A DNA stretch of 64,000 bases, taken from assembly GCF_033878955.1 (NCBI RefSeq), contig NZ_CP138858.1, positions 310,001 through 374,000 on the forward strand, written 5' to 3'. Positions 1 through 8,532 of this stretch are shown piece by piece. Made by a program: the position numbers and the translations under genes. The DNA is from Coraliomargarita algicola. Its GTDB lineage: Bacteria; Verrucomicrobiota; Verrucomicrobiia; Opitutales; Coraliomargaritaceae. Every line of letters begins with the position of its first letter. The stretch's first letter is position 1. The notes beneath the pieces were generated by a model. The model saw nothing but the letters and a program-made list of their open reading frames with translations, was not told the DNA's origin and did no database searches.

Positions 1-393
1 TCCACGGATACCGCGATTATAGAGCACGTCGCTGGCACGTTTGTAGGATTTGTAAGCTTTCAGCCAAAATGGAACTAATGTGTAGCCGCATTGTGCCGCG
101 CGCGAGACGGCTCCTTGATAGAAAAAATTAACGTAGCTTTTTCGCCAGCCAAACTCATCTTGCCAATTTGTGATAAAAGCGAGTGTCGCATTATTTGTCT
201 TTAGCATACGGTCGCGACGGTGGTTATTGAGCGCAGCTAGGGCAGGGTTCGGTTTGTAGCCTAATTCGTTGGCTGCCATTTGCACTCGTTCGCGTGTGGC
301 GATTGGTAGACGCGGGGAGTTCCGCAATGCTAGAGATATTGTCATTGGGCTCAGGCCTAGATGCTTGGCTAGATCGCGTTGTGAAATGCTCAT
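1..393 (-). CDS. LacI-family transcriptional regulator (partial, N-terminal part)
   Basis: The minus strand from 393 is open to the left edge (131 codons). It begins MSISQRDLAKHLGLS and contains the LacI helix-turn-helix and hinge pattern (SPMTISLALRN, then a stretch ending NELGYKPNPAL). After it starts a periplasmic-binding-protein-like sensor domain (NNATLAFITNWQD). The gene continues beyond the window, so the ligand-binding half is not visible. It diverges from the GH88/105-like gene at 510, with about 115 bases between the two starts, which suggests local control of that gene by a sugar ligand. No convincing palindromic operator was found in the gap. Confidence 0.9.
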   Translation of the reverse strand, partial: MSISQRDLAKHLGLSPMTISLALRNSPRLPIATRERVQMAANELGYKPNPALAALNNHRRDRMLKTNNATLAFITNWQDEFGWRKSYVNFFYQGAVSRAAQCGYTLVPFWLKAYKSYKRASDVLYNRGIRG

Positions 394-509
394 ATTACAG
401 ATAATACTACCAGGCTATTGAAGTGTGCAATCAGCAATTCATTCTTTGTATTTTGAGTATCCTGGATAGGATTCGCTGGATCCAATTTATAGCGCCGCGA
501 CTAAATTAT

Positions 510-2024
510 ATGAACAAAATCAGCATTATTGATACTGAAGAAGCAGTGAGTGACGCGGTGTCGTCCGTGACTCATGTGCCTGCAACTTCTGTGCTCGCGC
601 CCACTGTCGAAGTTCCGAGTGGGAAACGTATTCCCTTTGCATGGCGTGATTTTTCAGTGGGCAAGGATTGTGAGGTGGGAACAACAATACTTCGTTGGGA
701 GGAGGGCACTGTAGTCCCAGAGGGAACGTTTCGTTTACGATTGGCGGTCTCGCTTGATATTCGTCACACGATTCAAGTAGAAGCACGCGATTCCGAAACA
801 GGTGTCGTCTTTGGTGTCTTTGATTTTACGCAAGCGCCTGTATTTCAAATTGCTGAGATACCGTTGACGCGCGAGTTTGGTAAACGTGTGCTTCAGGTCG
901 GGGTTGAGCTGCGGCAGATCGATGGCAGTGTTGATTTACGTTTTTTTGCTCCTTCGGCGAATTCTCCTACGCTCCTACAGCCTCATCTGATGGTTGCAGG
1001 TGCTGCAGAGACGGCCGATGTCTGGGGCGAGTTTTTGGAACGATTTCGAGATTTGAGCACCGTACAAACGTTTAGCTGGATGGAAGGTTGCTTGCTCGAA
1101 GGTGGGTACGATCTGAATCAGAGGTATGCGCAGCTGGCATATGAAACAGATTTAAAACGTCGTTTGAGGCTCTATTTAAATGAGCATGATTTAATTTATG
1201 AAAACCCGCGCAGTGAACCTGTGGATAACAGCATCTATGGTATCGAGGGAACATTGCCGTTTGCAGTGATTGGACGCTTATATCCAGAGCACGCGAGTGT
1301 GCAGCGAGCAGTTGATTTTTGGCTGAGCCGCAAGCAGCCTGATGGGCACTTTGCGTCAGGAGCAATTATGGATGGAAGTATGCTGAGCGCGGAGGGTAGT
1401 CTCTGTGTTGCTTATCCGCTGGTGGTGATTGCTCGACGGCGTGGTGATGTGATCTTGGAGGAGCTTGCTTTGGATCAGTTTCGTATTCGAAGAGACTTAC
1501 TCGTGAGTGAGGATGGAAGTATCTATTTACGTAATCGCCTGGGAGATCTTAGTTTTCGAAATTGGGCGCGCGGGATTACATGGTATTATCTCGGTTTAGT
1601 GCGTGGAATCATTGAGCTAAACGACCGTAAGGATATCGAAGATTTACGTAGAGAAGCGCATCGAGTGATGCATTACCTGCTCTCGTATCAATTAGAGAAT
1701 GGGTTGTGGACAAATTTTATCCATCAGCCTTCTAGTGGAATGGATACATCTGGCTCTGCTGGTATTGCAGCGGCACTTGCACTCGCTTATCAGCACGGGA
1801 TTCTGCCAATTGAAGCTAGGCAAGCTGCTGCGCGCACTAAGGATGGGCTAGTTGCATATTTGACCGCTGATGGTTTGCTTGAGGGAGGAACGCCCTCTAA
1901 TCGGGCTGGGGAAGGTTCTGGGCAACGTCGAGTGATTTTTCCCGTTGGTATGGGGCTTGCCGCTCAGTTGTTGGTGGCATTGGACCCTGTTGATGACTCA
2001 TCTTCGTGTGTCAAGGAATCGTAG
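510..2024 (+). CDS. GH88/GH105-like unsaturated glycuronyl hydrolase
   Basis: The protein is about 504 residues. Residues 1 to about 190 look like a beta-rich N-terminal domain of unknown type. From about residue 200 onward it resembles the alpha/alpha-barrel of GH88/GH105 enzymes: NWARGITWYYLGLVRGI corresponds to the WARG block, and SSGMDTSGSAGIAAALALAY to the late SGSA block. Family members remove unsaturated uronic acids left by polysaccharide lyases. There is no obvious signal peptide, so it is probably cytoplasmic. The ATG at 510 is preferred; an in-frame GTG at 423 would add 29 residues unlike the family. No clear Shine-Dalgarno sequence precedes it. The divergent LacI gene at the left edge is the likely regulator. 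The family call is fairly sure, the substrate unknown. Confidence 0.75.
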   Translation: MNKISIIDTEEAVSDAVSSVTHVPATSVLAPTVEVPSGKRIPFAWRDFSVGKDCEVGTTILRWEEGTVVPEGTFRLRLAVSLDIRHTIQVEARDSETGVVFGVFDFTQAPVFQIAEIPLTREFGKRVLQVGVELRQIDGSVDLRFFAPSANSPTLLQPHLMVAGAAETADVWGEFLERFRDLSTVQTFSWMEGCLLEGGYDLNQRYAQLAYETDLKRRLRLYLNEHDLIYENPRSEPVDNSIYGIEGTLPFAVIGRLYPEHASVQRAVDFWLSRKQPDGHFASGAIMDGSMLSAEGSLCVAYPLVVIARRRGDVILEELALDQFRIRRDLLVSEDGSIYLRNRLGDLSFRNWARGITWYYLGLVRGIIELNDRKDIEDLRREAHRVMHYLLSYQLENGLWTNFIHQPSSGMDTSGSAGIAAALALAYQHGILPIEARQAAARTKDGLVAYLTADGLLEGGTPSNRAGEGSGQRRVIFPVGMGLAAQLLVALDPVDDSSSCVKES

Positions 2025-2252
2025 ACTAAATTTTCAATTATCGACTGCGTAGTCATTTGTACGTGTCTAGCTGATTTGTCGGAATATGTCGTCTAAGGCT
2101 TGTCTCCGCTTATACCTCTTGGTGTTGTTACTTTTTTATAATTTTGTATGTTTATGAATGAAGCTATACTCGCTGACAGCAATATTACGAAGTAACGACT
2201 GACTGACTAACTGACTGGTTGTCGGTCATCGTGGACGCCGCTTCTGTGTCTA

Positions 2253-3062
2253 ATGAATTTGATGGTGAGATGGCATGGCATTCGGTCTCGGTTCCACACA
2301 ATTGAAGAGTCTGCGTTTGTTCAATCGCTGGTTCCATGGCCATTCATCCTACCTTCGAATGAGTATTCCTGGACCTGGGGTATGGCGCCTATCTATGACG
2401 AATCCGGGCGTGTGCATATTTTTAATTCTGTGATCCCAAACGATGGGACTTGGGTCGAAGATAGTAAAATCGTTCATTGGGTCGCGGATCAAGCGGAGGG
2501 ACCTTACACTTTGCTGGGCGATGTTTTCGCGAGTGATGAAGCTGGCTATCATAATCCACAGGTGTCAAAAGTCGGGGATACCTATGTGCTGGCCTTTCTA
2601 CTCAATCGCCACCGCGCAATCTTTGATGGGGCCATGGACAGAAAGTCCGCACAATCCCATTTAAACGCAAACGAAAGCAATGGTCAGCATGCCTCCAATC
2701 CTACTTTTGTGGCCACACCGGATGGTTCGTTTCGCATCTACTACAAAACCATGACCAAGGCAGCTAAGAAGGGGCAGGTGCTATGGGAAATATCCATGGC
2801 CAGTAGTGCTAAGATCGAAGGGCCTTATGCCGTCTATGAGCAGAATCCGGTGCTTTCCTATGCAGATCATGGAATCGACTGGGGCATTCCTAAGGTGGGC
2901 TATCAAACCAACGAGCTTTATTATGGTCATGAGTTGGCTCGTAGTGAACGCCCTGGTATTTTGTGGAAAGACGGCGAACCTGAATACCTTTTTCTCGCCT
3001 GTCATGACGAAGACGCCACTGCGGGCTACATCCTTAAGATTGATGGATGGGCTGGGGAGTGA
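2253..3062 (+). CDS. GH43/GH117-like five-bladed beta-propeller glycosidase, with a probable internal double frameshift
   Basis: The 269-residue protein shows beta-propeller glycosidase features: WGMAPIYDESGRVHIF, DSKIVHWVADQAEGPY, a YHNPQVSKVGDTYVL blade and DWGIPKVGYQTNELYY near the end. Between 2598 and 2661 the reading frame is unlike the family. The next frame there encodes QSLMGPWTESPHNPI, a typical propeller blade. One extra T in the run at 2595-2597 and one lost T in the run at 2660-2662 explain both junctions, so about 21 residues are probably misread while the rest is intact. No signal peptide is seen, and the first 18 residues are not family-like, so the start is uncertain. It lies downstream of the GH88/105-like gene in the same direction. 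The exact GH family and substrate are not resolved. Confidence 0.65.
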   Translation: MNLMVRWHGIRSRFHTIEESAFVQSLVPWPFILPSNEYSWTWGMAPIYDESGRVHIFNSVIPNDGTWVEDSKIVHWVADQAEGPYTLLGDVFASDEAGYHNPQVSKVGDTYVLAFLLNRHRAIFDGAMDRKSAQSHLNANESNGQHASNPTFVATPDGSFRIYYKTMTKAAKKGQVLWEISMASSAKIEGPYAVYEQNPVLSYADHGIDWGIPKVGYQTNELYYGHELARSERPGILWKDGEPEYLFLACHDEDATAGYILKIDGWAGE

Positions 3063-3379
3063 GTGTGACCACGGCGCATCGGTGATCTTTCCGCGGCAGC
3101 GCTGATTACTATAGAAACACAGCGTAGCCTAGATGGCTGTTGTCAATAGTTTCATTGTATAGCTTGTTCTTATTAACGAAATTTTTGCTATGCTCACGTA
3201 TAAGAGGGATACCGGGATCCGCTTAGCTGTGCTATTTTCCTATTTCCTGTTAACCACCCCCTAATATTACGAAGGAATATGCCCATTAAGAAATTTCATT
3301 ATGCGCTTAGCACGTCGTGTACTTCCTTTCTCTGTGCTTCGTAAAAGATCTGAACATGAGATTTTTGGAAAATAATGTT
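3063..3379 (+). other. Intergenic region upstream of the GH141-like gene
   Basis: No gene, tRNA or strong hairpin was seen. The stretch is AT-rich in its second half and should carry the promoter of the GH141/sulfatase/esterase genes, but no confident -35/-10 pair or operator palindrome could be picked. An in-frame extension of the downstream reading frame to 3317 exists but lacks family similarity. Confidence 0.5.
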
Positions 3380-5962
3380 ATGCTAAATATGTTCAGAAAG
3401 CACCGCGTCACTAGCTTGCTGGCAACGCTGGCATTTTCAGCCCTGCCTAGCAACTTGTTGGCGCTGGATGTGTTCGTCGCTCCCGAGGGATCGGATACCG
3501 CTGAGGGCACTCATTCGTCACCTTTAGCAACTCTGTCCGCCGCACGTGATTTGCTGCGTGCGAGTGGCCAGATCGGGGAGGAGGCTTGTTCGGTCATTTT
3601 GACTGCAGGGACTTACCGTGTGTCGGAGCCTTTCACCTTGTCCCCGCTCGATAGCGGGACGGCGGCCTATCCCGTGGTTTATCGTGCAGAGTCGGGAGCC
3701 GAAGTGGTGTTGACCGGAGCCCAGGCCCTCAAACAGGACTGGGAAGCCTGGGAGCGTGGGATTTATCGCACTCAGCTCGGCAGTTTGCCAGCCATTGATC
3801 AATTGATCGTGAACGGTCGGCGTCAAACTCTGGCGCGCTATCCGAATTTGGGTGCCGGCTATGTGCTGGCTGCGGATCAAAAGCATCAAGGCAGTAAAGC
3901 GGGGAACGCACCCTATGATGGTTGCACGCCGGATGCCTGGGATGCGAGCAAAGCGCAGGAGTGGGCAGACCCGACGGGCGCATTTATGCATGGCATGCAT
4001 CGCGGTCTTTGGGGGAGTCAGCATTATCGTGTGCTCGGCAAGCAAGCCAACGGAGAGCTGCAGTATGAAGGTGGCTGGCAAAATAACCGTTACCAAGGCG
4101 CGCATCTTTCTTACAGAATGATCGAGAATGTCTTTGAAGAGCTCGATGCGCCCGGGGAGTGGTATCACGACATAAAGCATGGATGGCTGTATTATATGCC
4201 AGCGGCCGATGTCGATATGAGCACGGCGGCCTTTGAAGCGGTGTTACAGACCAAACATCTCGTTAACATTTACGGTGATTTTCAGCAACCGGTCGCCGTC
4301 ATGGACATTCCGAACAGCGGCAACGGTCTCAAACTGACACAGGTGCAAACTCATGTGACAACGCAGCCTGTTCAGCACATTCATTTTGAGGGCATACAGT
4401 TCAAAGGCACCGCGCGCACTTTCATGGAAACTAAGGAGCCGCTCTTGCGTAGTGATTGGAGCATTTATCGAGGAGGAGCCGTCCATCTGCGAGGCACTGA
4501 GGGCATCGTGATCGAAGGCTGCACCTTCGAAGAGCTGGGCGGTAATGCGGTTTTTGTGGATGGCTACAATCGCGGAAGCATTATACGTGGCAATCGCTTT
4601 CGTGACAATGGCGCCTCGGATGTTAATTTCGTGGGCTCACCTGCCGCGGTGCGTGACCCGGCCTTTAGTTATGGTGCTCCGGCGCGTCCGGTCGATACCA
4701 TCGATACCGAGATTGGTCCCAAGTCCGACGAGTATCCGGCGGATTGCTTGGTCGAGGACAATTTGATGACGCGTTGTGGACGCTTTGAGAAGCAGGTGGC
4801 CGGGGTCAATCTATCGATGTCCTCCCGCATCACTGTGCGCCACAATACCATCAGTCACACACCCCGCGCGGCGATCAATGTCTGCGATGGCACCTGGGGT
4901 GGTCATTTGATCGAGTGGAACGATTGTTTTGAGACCGTATTAGAGACGCACGACCACGGCGCGTTTAATGGCTGGGGACGTGATCGCATCTGGCACAGCA
5001 CTTCGCCCTCAGGGCCGACGGCGCGAGATGCCAATGGCAAGCCACTGATCAGTTATTACGTTGAAGAATATCCGGACTCACCCCGTTGGGATGCGTATCA
5101 GACCAGCATCCTGCGTAACAATCGTATGCACTGTGAACATGGCTGGGATATTGATCTGGACGATGGCTGCACCAATTACGAAATTTATAACAACCTATGT
5201 CTGTATGGAGGGCTCAAGACACGCGAAGGTTATCATCGAATCGTGACGAATAACATCATCGTCGGGCGACTCGGCTATACATGTAACGTGCCGTATCCAA
5301 AACCCACCTACGATGTGTTTGAAAGAAACATCATTTGGTCACCCAAGGTTTATAGTTCCTCCAATCCCGGGCTCTGGGGCGGCACGCGTAATTACAATTT
5401 CGTGCACAACCCGCAGGCGACGAAGACGGTGCCCGCGGTGGCTTTGCAAAAAGAGACCTTCGACGATGCCGGGAGTCTTTATGGCAATGCCGAATTCGTG
5501 GCCCCTGAGGCGGGGAATTTTCAAGTGCAGGACAGTTCCCCCGCATTGGAAACTGGGTTTGAAAATTTCCCGATGGGCGGGTTTGGGGTGATCTCGCCTG
5601 AACTGAAGCAATTGGCAGGTTCACCACCGATCACATTGCCTGCAAAGGCGGCCTCGAATACGTATCGACCTAAAGTCGCCAAGAAGTTCATGGGCGGCAT
5701 GGTCAAGGCCCTGGATACGGAGGCCGAATTGACGGCGACAGGCATGCATGAGACAATCGGCGTTCTGCTAGTGGAGGTGCCGAACGAGAGTGCTTTGGCT
5801 AAGTATGGCTTTCGCAGCGATGACGTCGTACTATTGATCAATCGAACCGCCACCCCCGGCTTAAATGACTTTGTGCGCACGATGGGGCGCTTGAATCCTG
5901 GCTCGCACACCGCTCAGGTCTGGCGCGCGCAAAAAATGGAAACACTTACCTTTGAGAAATAA
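3380..5962 (+). CDS. GH141-like right-handed beta-helix glycosidase with C-terminal PDZ domain (putative secreted alpha-L-fucosidase)
   Basis: The protein is about 860 residues. A signal peptide (FRKHRVTSLLATLAFSALP then SNLLA) is followed by DVFVAPEGSDTAEGTHSSPL and ATLSAARDLLR, the typical opening of GH141-type parallel beta-helix enzymes. The block QTLARYPNLG and repeated EGCTFEELGGNAV-type helix turns agree. Known GH141 members act on fucose- or xylose-containing polysaccharides. Residues from about 790 to the end form a PDZ-like domain (IGVLLVEVPNESALAKYGF, then DDVVLLINR), an unusual addition. The start at 3380 gives a compact signal peptide with GGA upstream; 3317, 3356 and 3389 are alternatives. 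The sulfatase starts four bases after its stop, which indicates an operon. GH141 is likely, alpha-fucosidase activity is inferred. Confidence 0.72.
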   Translation: MLNMFRKHRVTSLLATLAFSALPSNLLALDVFVAPEGSDTAEGTHSSPLATLSAARDLLRASGQIGEEACSVILTAGTYRVSEPFTLSPLDSGTAAYPVVYRAESGAEVVLTGAQALKQDWEAWERGIYRTQLGSLPAIDQLIVNGRRQTLARYPNLGAGYVLAADQKHQGSKAGNAPYDGCTPDAWDASKAQEWADPTGAFMHGMHRGLWGSQHYRVLGKQANGELQYEGGWQNNRYQGAHLSYRMIENVFEELDAPGEWYHDIKHGWLYYMPAADVDMSTAAFEAVLQTKHLVNIYGDFQQPVAVMDIPNSGNGLKLTQVQTHVTTQPVQHIHFEGIQFKGTARTFMETKEPLLRSDWSIYRGGAVHLRGTEGIVIEGCTFEELGGNAVFVDGYNRGSIIRGNRFRDNGASDVNFVGSPAAVRDPAFSYGAPARPVDTIDTEIGPKSDEYPADCLVEDNLMTRCGRFEKQVAGVNLSMSSRITVRHNTISHTPRAAINVCDGTWGGHLIEWNDCFETVLETHDHGAFNGWGRDRIWHSTSPSGPTARDANGKPLISYYVEEYPDSPRWDAYQTSILRNNRMHCEHGWDIDLDDGCTNYEIYNNLCLYGGLKTREGYHRIVTNNIIVGRLGYTCNVPYPKPTYDVFERNIIWSPKVYSSSNPGLWGGTRNYNFVHNPQATKTVPAVALQKETFDDAGSLYGNAEFVAPEAGNFQVQDSSPALETGFENFPMGGFGVISPELKQLAGSPPITLPAKAASNTYRPKVAKKFMGGMVKALDTEAELTATGMHETIGVLLVEVPNESALAKYGFRSDDVVLLINRTATPGLNDFVRTMGRLNPGSHTAQVWRAQKMETLTFEK

Positions 5963-5966
5963 GTTT

Positions 5967-7526
5967 ATGATCCTATTTAAATCACATAAGAGGCATTTGA
6001 TTGCTGTGTTCATGCTGCTGGGAACGACGCTGCTGGCAGCTGTGGAGCGTCCCAATATTATCGTCATCTACACCGACGATCAGGGCTACGGCGATGTGAG
6101 TGCGCTGAATCCAAATGCAAAATTTCAGACGCCGAACCTGGATCGTTTGGTTCAGGAGGGGATTGCTTTTACCAACGGGCATAGTGCCGACTCCGTGTGC
6201 ACGCCTGCGCGCTATGGTTTATTGACGGGACGCTACCCTTGGCGAACCGAGCGCAAGCAAGGCGTTTTGGGGGCCGAAGCGAAGTGTATGATTGTGGATG
6301 GGCGCATGACGCTGGCATCGTTCTTGAAGGAGCAAGGCTACAACACCGGCATGGTGGGCAAGTGGCACCTCGGTATGGATTTTCCCGGCACACCTAAAAA
6401 CCGCGATTGGTCGCAACCGATCACAGATATGCCATTGGATAAGGGCTTCGACTATTTCTATGGTGTGCCCGCGTCTTTGAACTTCGGTGTTCTGGCATGG
6501 TTTGAGGGGCGCTATGCGAAAGTGCCGCCGACCTTGTATACCAATAAGAAGAAGAATCCGCGTTATGTTGATTATCGGATCATGCCTCCTTACGAAACCG
6601 AGCCCGGCGTTTCAAAAGATCCGAGTCGCATCGTTAAGAAGAACTTTGAGGTGGCCGAAGACTTTATCGATAATCAGTGCCTCACACGATTTACCGATAA
6701 GGCAATCGAATGGATGAGCGATCAGGCGGCTGAGGCCAAAGAGGGCAAGCCATTCTTTCTCTATCTGCCTTATACGTCACCCCATTATCCCGTGTGTCCC
6801 TTGCCGGAGTTTCAAGGGCAAGGCGAGGCGGGCGCTTACGGTGAGTTCGTGATCGAAACCGACTATCATGTCGGGCGCATTTTGGATTTCCTGCAAGCGC
6901 AGGGGCTGGACGAGAATACGCTGATTGTTTACTCCAGCGACAATGGCCCCGAAAAATCCTGGGCGACGCGGCTCAAAGAGACCGGCCATGACAGTCGCGG
7001 TGGCCTGCGTGAGGGCAAGCGCTCTGTGTATGAAGGCGGACAACGGGTGCCCTTTATGCTGCGCTGGCCGGCAGGTATTGAGGCGCCGGGGCGGGCTTGG
7101 AACAAAACGGTCAGTCAGACGGATTTGTTGGCGACCTTCGCTGAATTACTAGGAACGACACTGCCTGATAATGCGGGTGAGGATAGCCATAGCTTTGCTT
7201 CGGTGTTGATCGATCCCGCTGCGGACTACGAGCGCGTGCCCTTTATCAGTCATGATAGCAGTGACATGCGCTACGGCATAACTGAGGGCTCGTGGAAACT
7301 GATCCTGCCCAGCCGTAAGAAGCCGGCAGAACTTTACGAGCTCTCGACCGATCGTGCGGAGAGCAACAACCTCGCGGCCAGTCACCCGGAAAAAGTGGCA
7401 TCTTTGACTGCGAAGATAAATGCCTTGATCGTAAACGGTCGCAGCACGCCCGGTGCACCGCAAGCCAACGATACCGACTATTGGAAAGATCTTAGCTGGA
7501 TGCGTCCTGAGGATTTTCAGCGATAG
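5967..7526 (+). CDS. Secreted S1-family sulfatase (CTPAR active site)
   Basis: A 519-residue formylglycine-dependent sulfatase. It has a signal peptide (LIAVFMLLGTTLLAAVE), N-terminal metal-binding aspartates in IIVIYTDDQGYGD (D37, D38) and the maturation motif C-T-P-A-R with Cys78, which must be oxidised to formylglycine. Later blocks are GKWHLGMD, YSSDNGPEKSW and YEGGQRVPFMLRWP. The ATG at 5967 lies four bases after the GH141-like stop; a TTG at 5952 would overlap that gene and is less likely. Together with the GH141-like enzyme and the downstream esterase it would strip sulfate, fucose and acyl groups from an algal-type polysaccharide. No formylglycine-generating enzyme is encoded in the window. 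The S1 subfamily is not assigned. Confidence 0.93.
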   Translation: MILFKSHKRHLIAVFMLLGTTLLAAVERPNIIVIYTDDQGYGDVSALNPNAKFQTPNLDRLVQEGIAFTNGHSADSVCTPARYGLLTGRYPWRTERKQGVLGAEAKCMIVDGRMTLASFLKEQGYNTGMVGKWHLGMDFPGTPKNRDWSQPITDMPLDKGFDYFYGVPASLNFGVLAWFEGRYAKVPPTLYTNKKKNPRYVDYRIMPPYETEPGVSKDPSRIVKKNFEVAEDFIDNQCLTRFTDKAIEWMSDQAAEAKEGKPFFLYLPYTSPHYPVCPLPEFQGQGEAGAYGEFVIETDYHVGRILDFLQAQGLDENTLIVYSSDNGPEKSWATRLKETGHDSRGGLREGKRSVYEGGQRVPFMLRWPAGIEAPGRAWNKTVSQTDLLATFAELLGTTLPDNAGEDSHSFASVLIDPAADYERVPFISHDSSDMRYGITEGSWKLILPSRKKPAELYELSTDRAESNNLAASHPEKVASLTAKINALIVNGRSTPGAPQANDTDYWKDLSWMRPEDFQR

Positions 7527-7564
7527 ACCGAAACGCAATTTTTACGAACAAAATACCTCAAGTT

Positions 7565-8425
7565 ATGATAAAACCCCTGACAAGCTTACTACTGATCTCA
7601 GTTGCCATCTGCCACTTCGCGGCGGCAGCTGATATACGACCCGATCGCGAACTTCTGTATAAGGAGATCGATGGTGTGCCGCTGAAACTCCATTTGTTTG
7701 AGCCTGCCGATCTAAAGCCTACGGATCAACGCCCCGCCATTGTGTTCTTTTTTGGCGGTGGTTGGTCGGGGGGCACTCCCAAGCAATTCTATCAGCAAGC
7801 CAGAGATATGGCAGAGCTAGGGCTGGTCGCATTTTCTGCGGAGTATCGAGTGCGCAGCAGGAATAAGACGACACCTTTTGAGTGCGTCAATGATGGCAAG
7901 TCGGCCATTCGTTGGGTGCGCGCGCATGCCGGCGAACTGGGAATCGCCCCCGATCGGATTGTCGCCTCCGGTGGTTCCGCTGGCGGTCATGTGGCAGGGG
8001 CGACTGGTGTGCTCTCCGGATATGAAGAAGAGGGGGAGGATTTAGCCATCAGCTCGCAGCCCAATCTGATGATTTTGTTTAATCCCGTCCTCGATACCAC
8101 GGAGGCGGGCTTTGGCGCTGAGCGTTTTAAGCCAGAACAACAGACCGACTTGTCGCTCTGCCACCAAGTGCACCCCGACATTGTTCCGACGATCGTCTTT
8201 CATGGCACTGCAGACACGACGGTCCCCCTTGAAAATGCCGAGCGCTTCACCCGCTTGATGCAGGAGGCGGGCAACGAGTGCGTGCTGGTCCCTGCCGAAG
8301 GGAAGGGGCATGGCTTTTTTAACGGCTCATTTTTCCGCCGTAGAAGTGATGATGTGGATTACCGCCTGATCTTCGATCGTAGCGTAGATTTTCTGCGTCA
8401 GCATAGGTATCTGAGTGCGCTGTGA
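7565..8425 (+). CDS. Secreted alpha/beta-hydrolase esterase (BD-FAE / acetyl-esterase type)
   Basis: The protein has 286 residues with a signal peptide (MIKPLTSLLLISVAICHFAA). The oxyanion-hole block reads FFFGGGWSGG. The nucleophile elbow is GGSAGGHVAG. The acid is in HGTADTTVPLENAE and the histidine in GKGHGFFNG near residue 260. This is the layout of bacterial esterases of the feruloyl/acetyl-esterase kind that remove acyl decorations from polysaccharides. It follows the sulfatase by 38 bases in the same direction and is probably co-transcribed. Deacetylation of the same glycan is an inference from context. Confidence 0.85.
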   Translation: MIKPLTSLLLISVAICHFAAAADIRPDRELLYKEIDGVPLKLHLFEPADLKPTDQRPAIVFFFGGGWSGGTPKQFYQQARDMAELGLVAFSAEYRVRSRNKTTPFECVNDGKSAIRWVRAHAGELGIAPDRIVASGGSAGGHVAGATGVLSGYEEEGEDLAISSQPNLMILFNPVLDTTEAGFGAERFKPEQQTDLSLCHQVHPDIVPTIVFHGTADTTVPLENAERFTRLMQEAGNECVLVPAEGKGHGFFNGSFFRRRSDDVDYRLIFDRSVDFLRQHRYLSAL

Positions 8426-8532
8426 TCGCAGCTGTGCGATTAAAAGGAAATGGAACGATCCGCCTTTGTTCACCATTCATCAAGTAAGTTAGAATTGCTA
8501 CGAGGCTTGTGGTCTCATTGTATTGTCCTTGG

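Noticed and set aside
2193..2222. Run of CTGA-like tetramers in the gap before the GH43-like gene
   Set aside because: Too short and irregular to be a defined repeat or a CRISPR array; no spacer structure is present.
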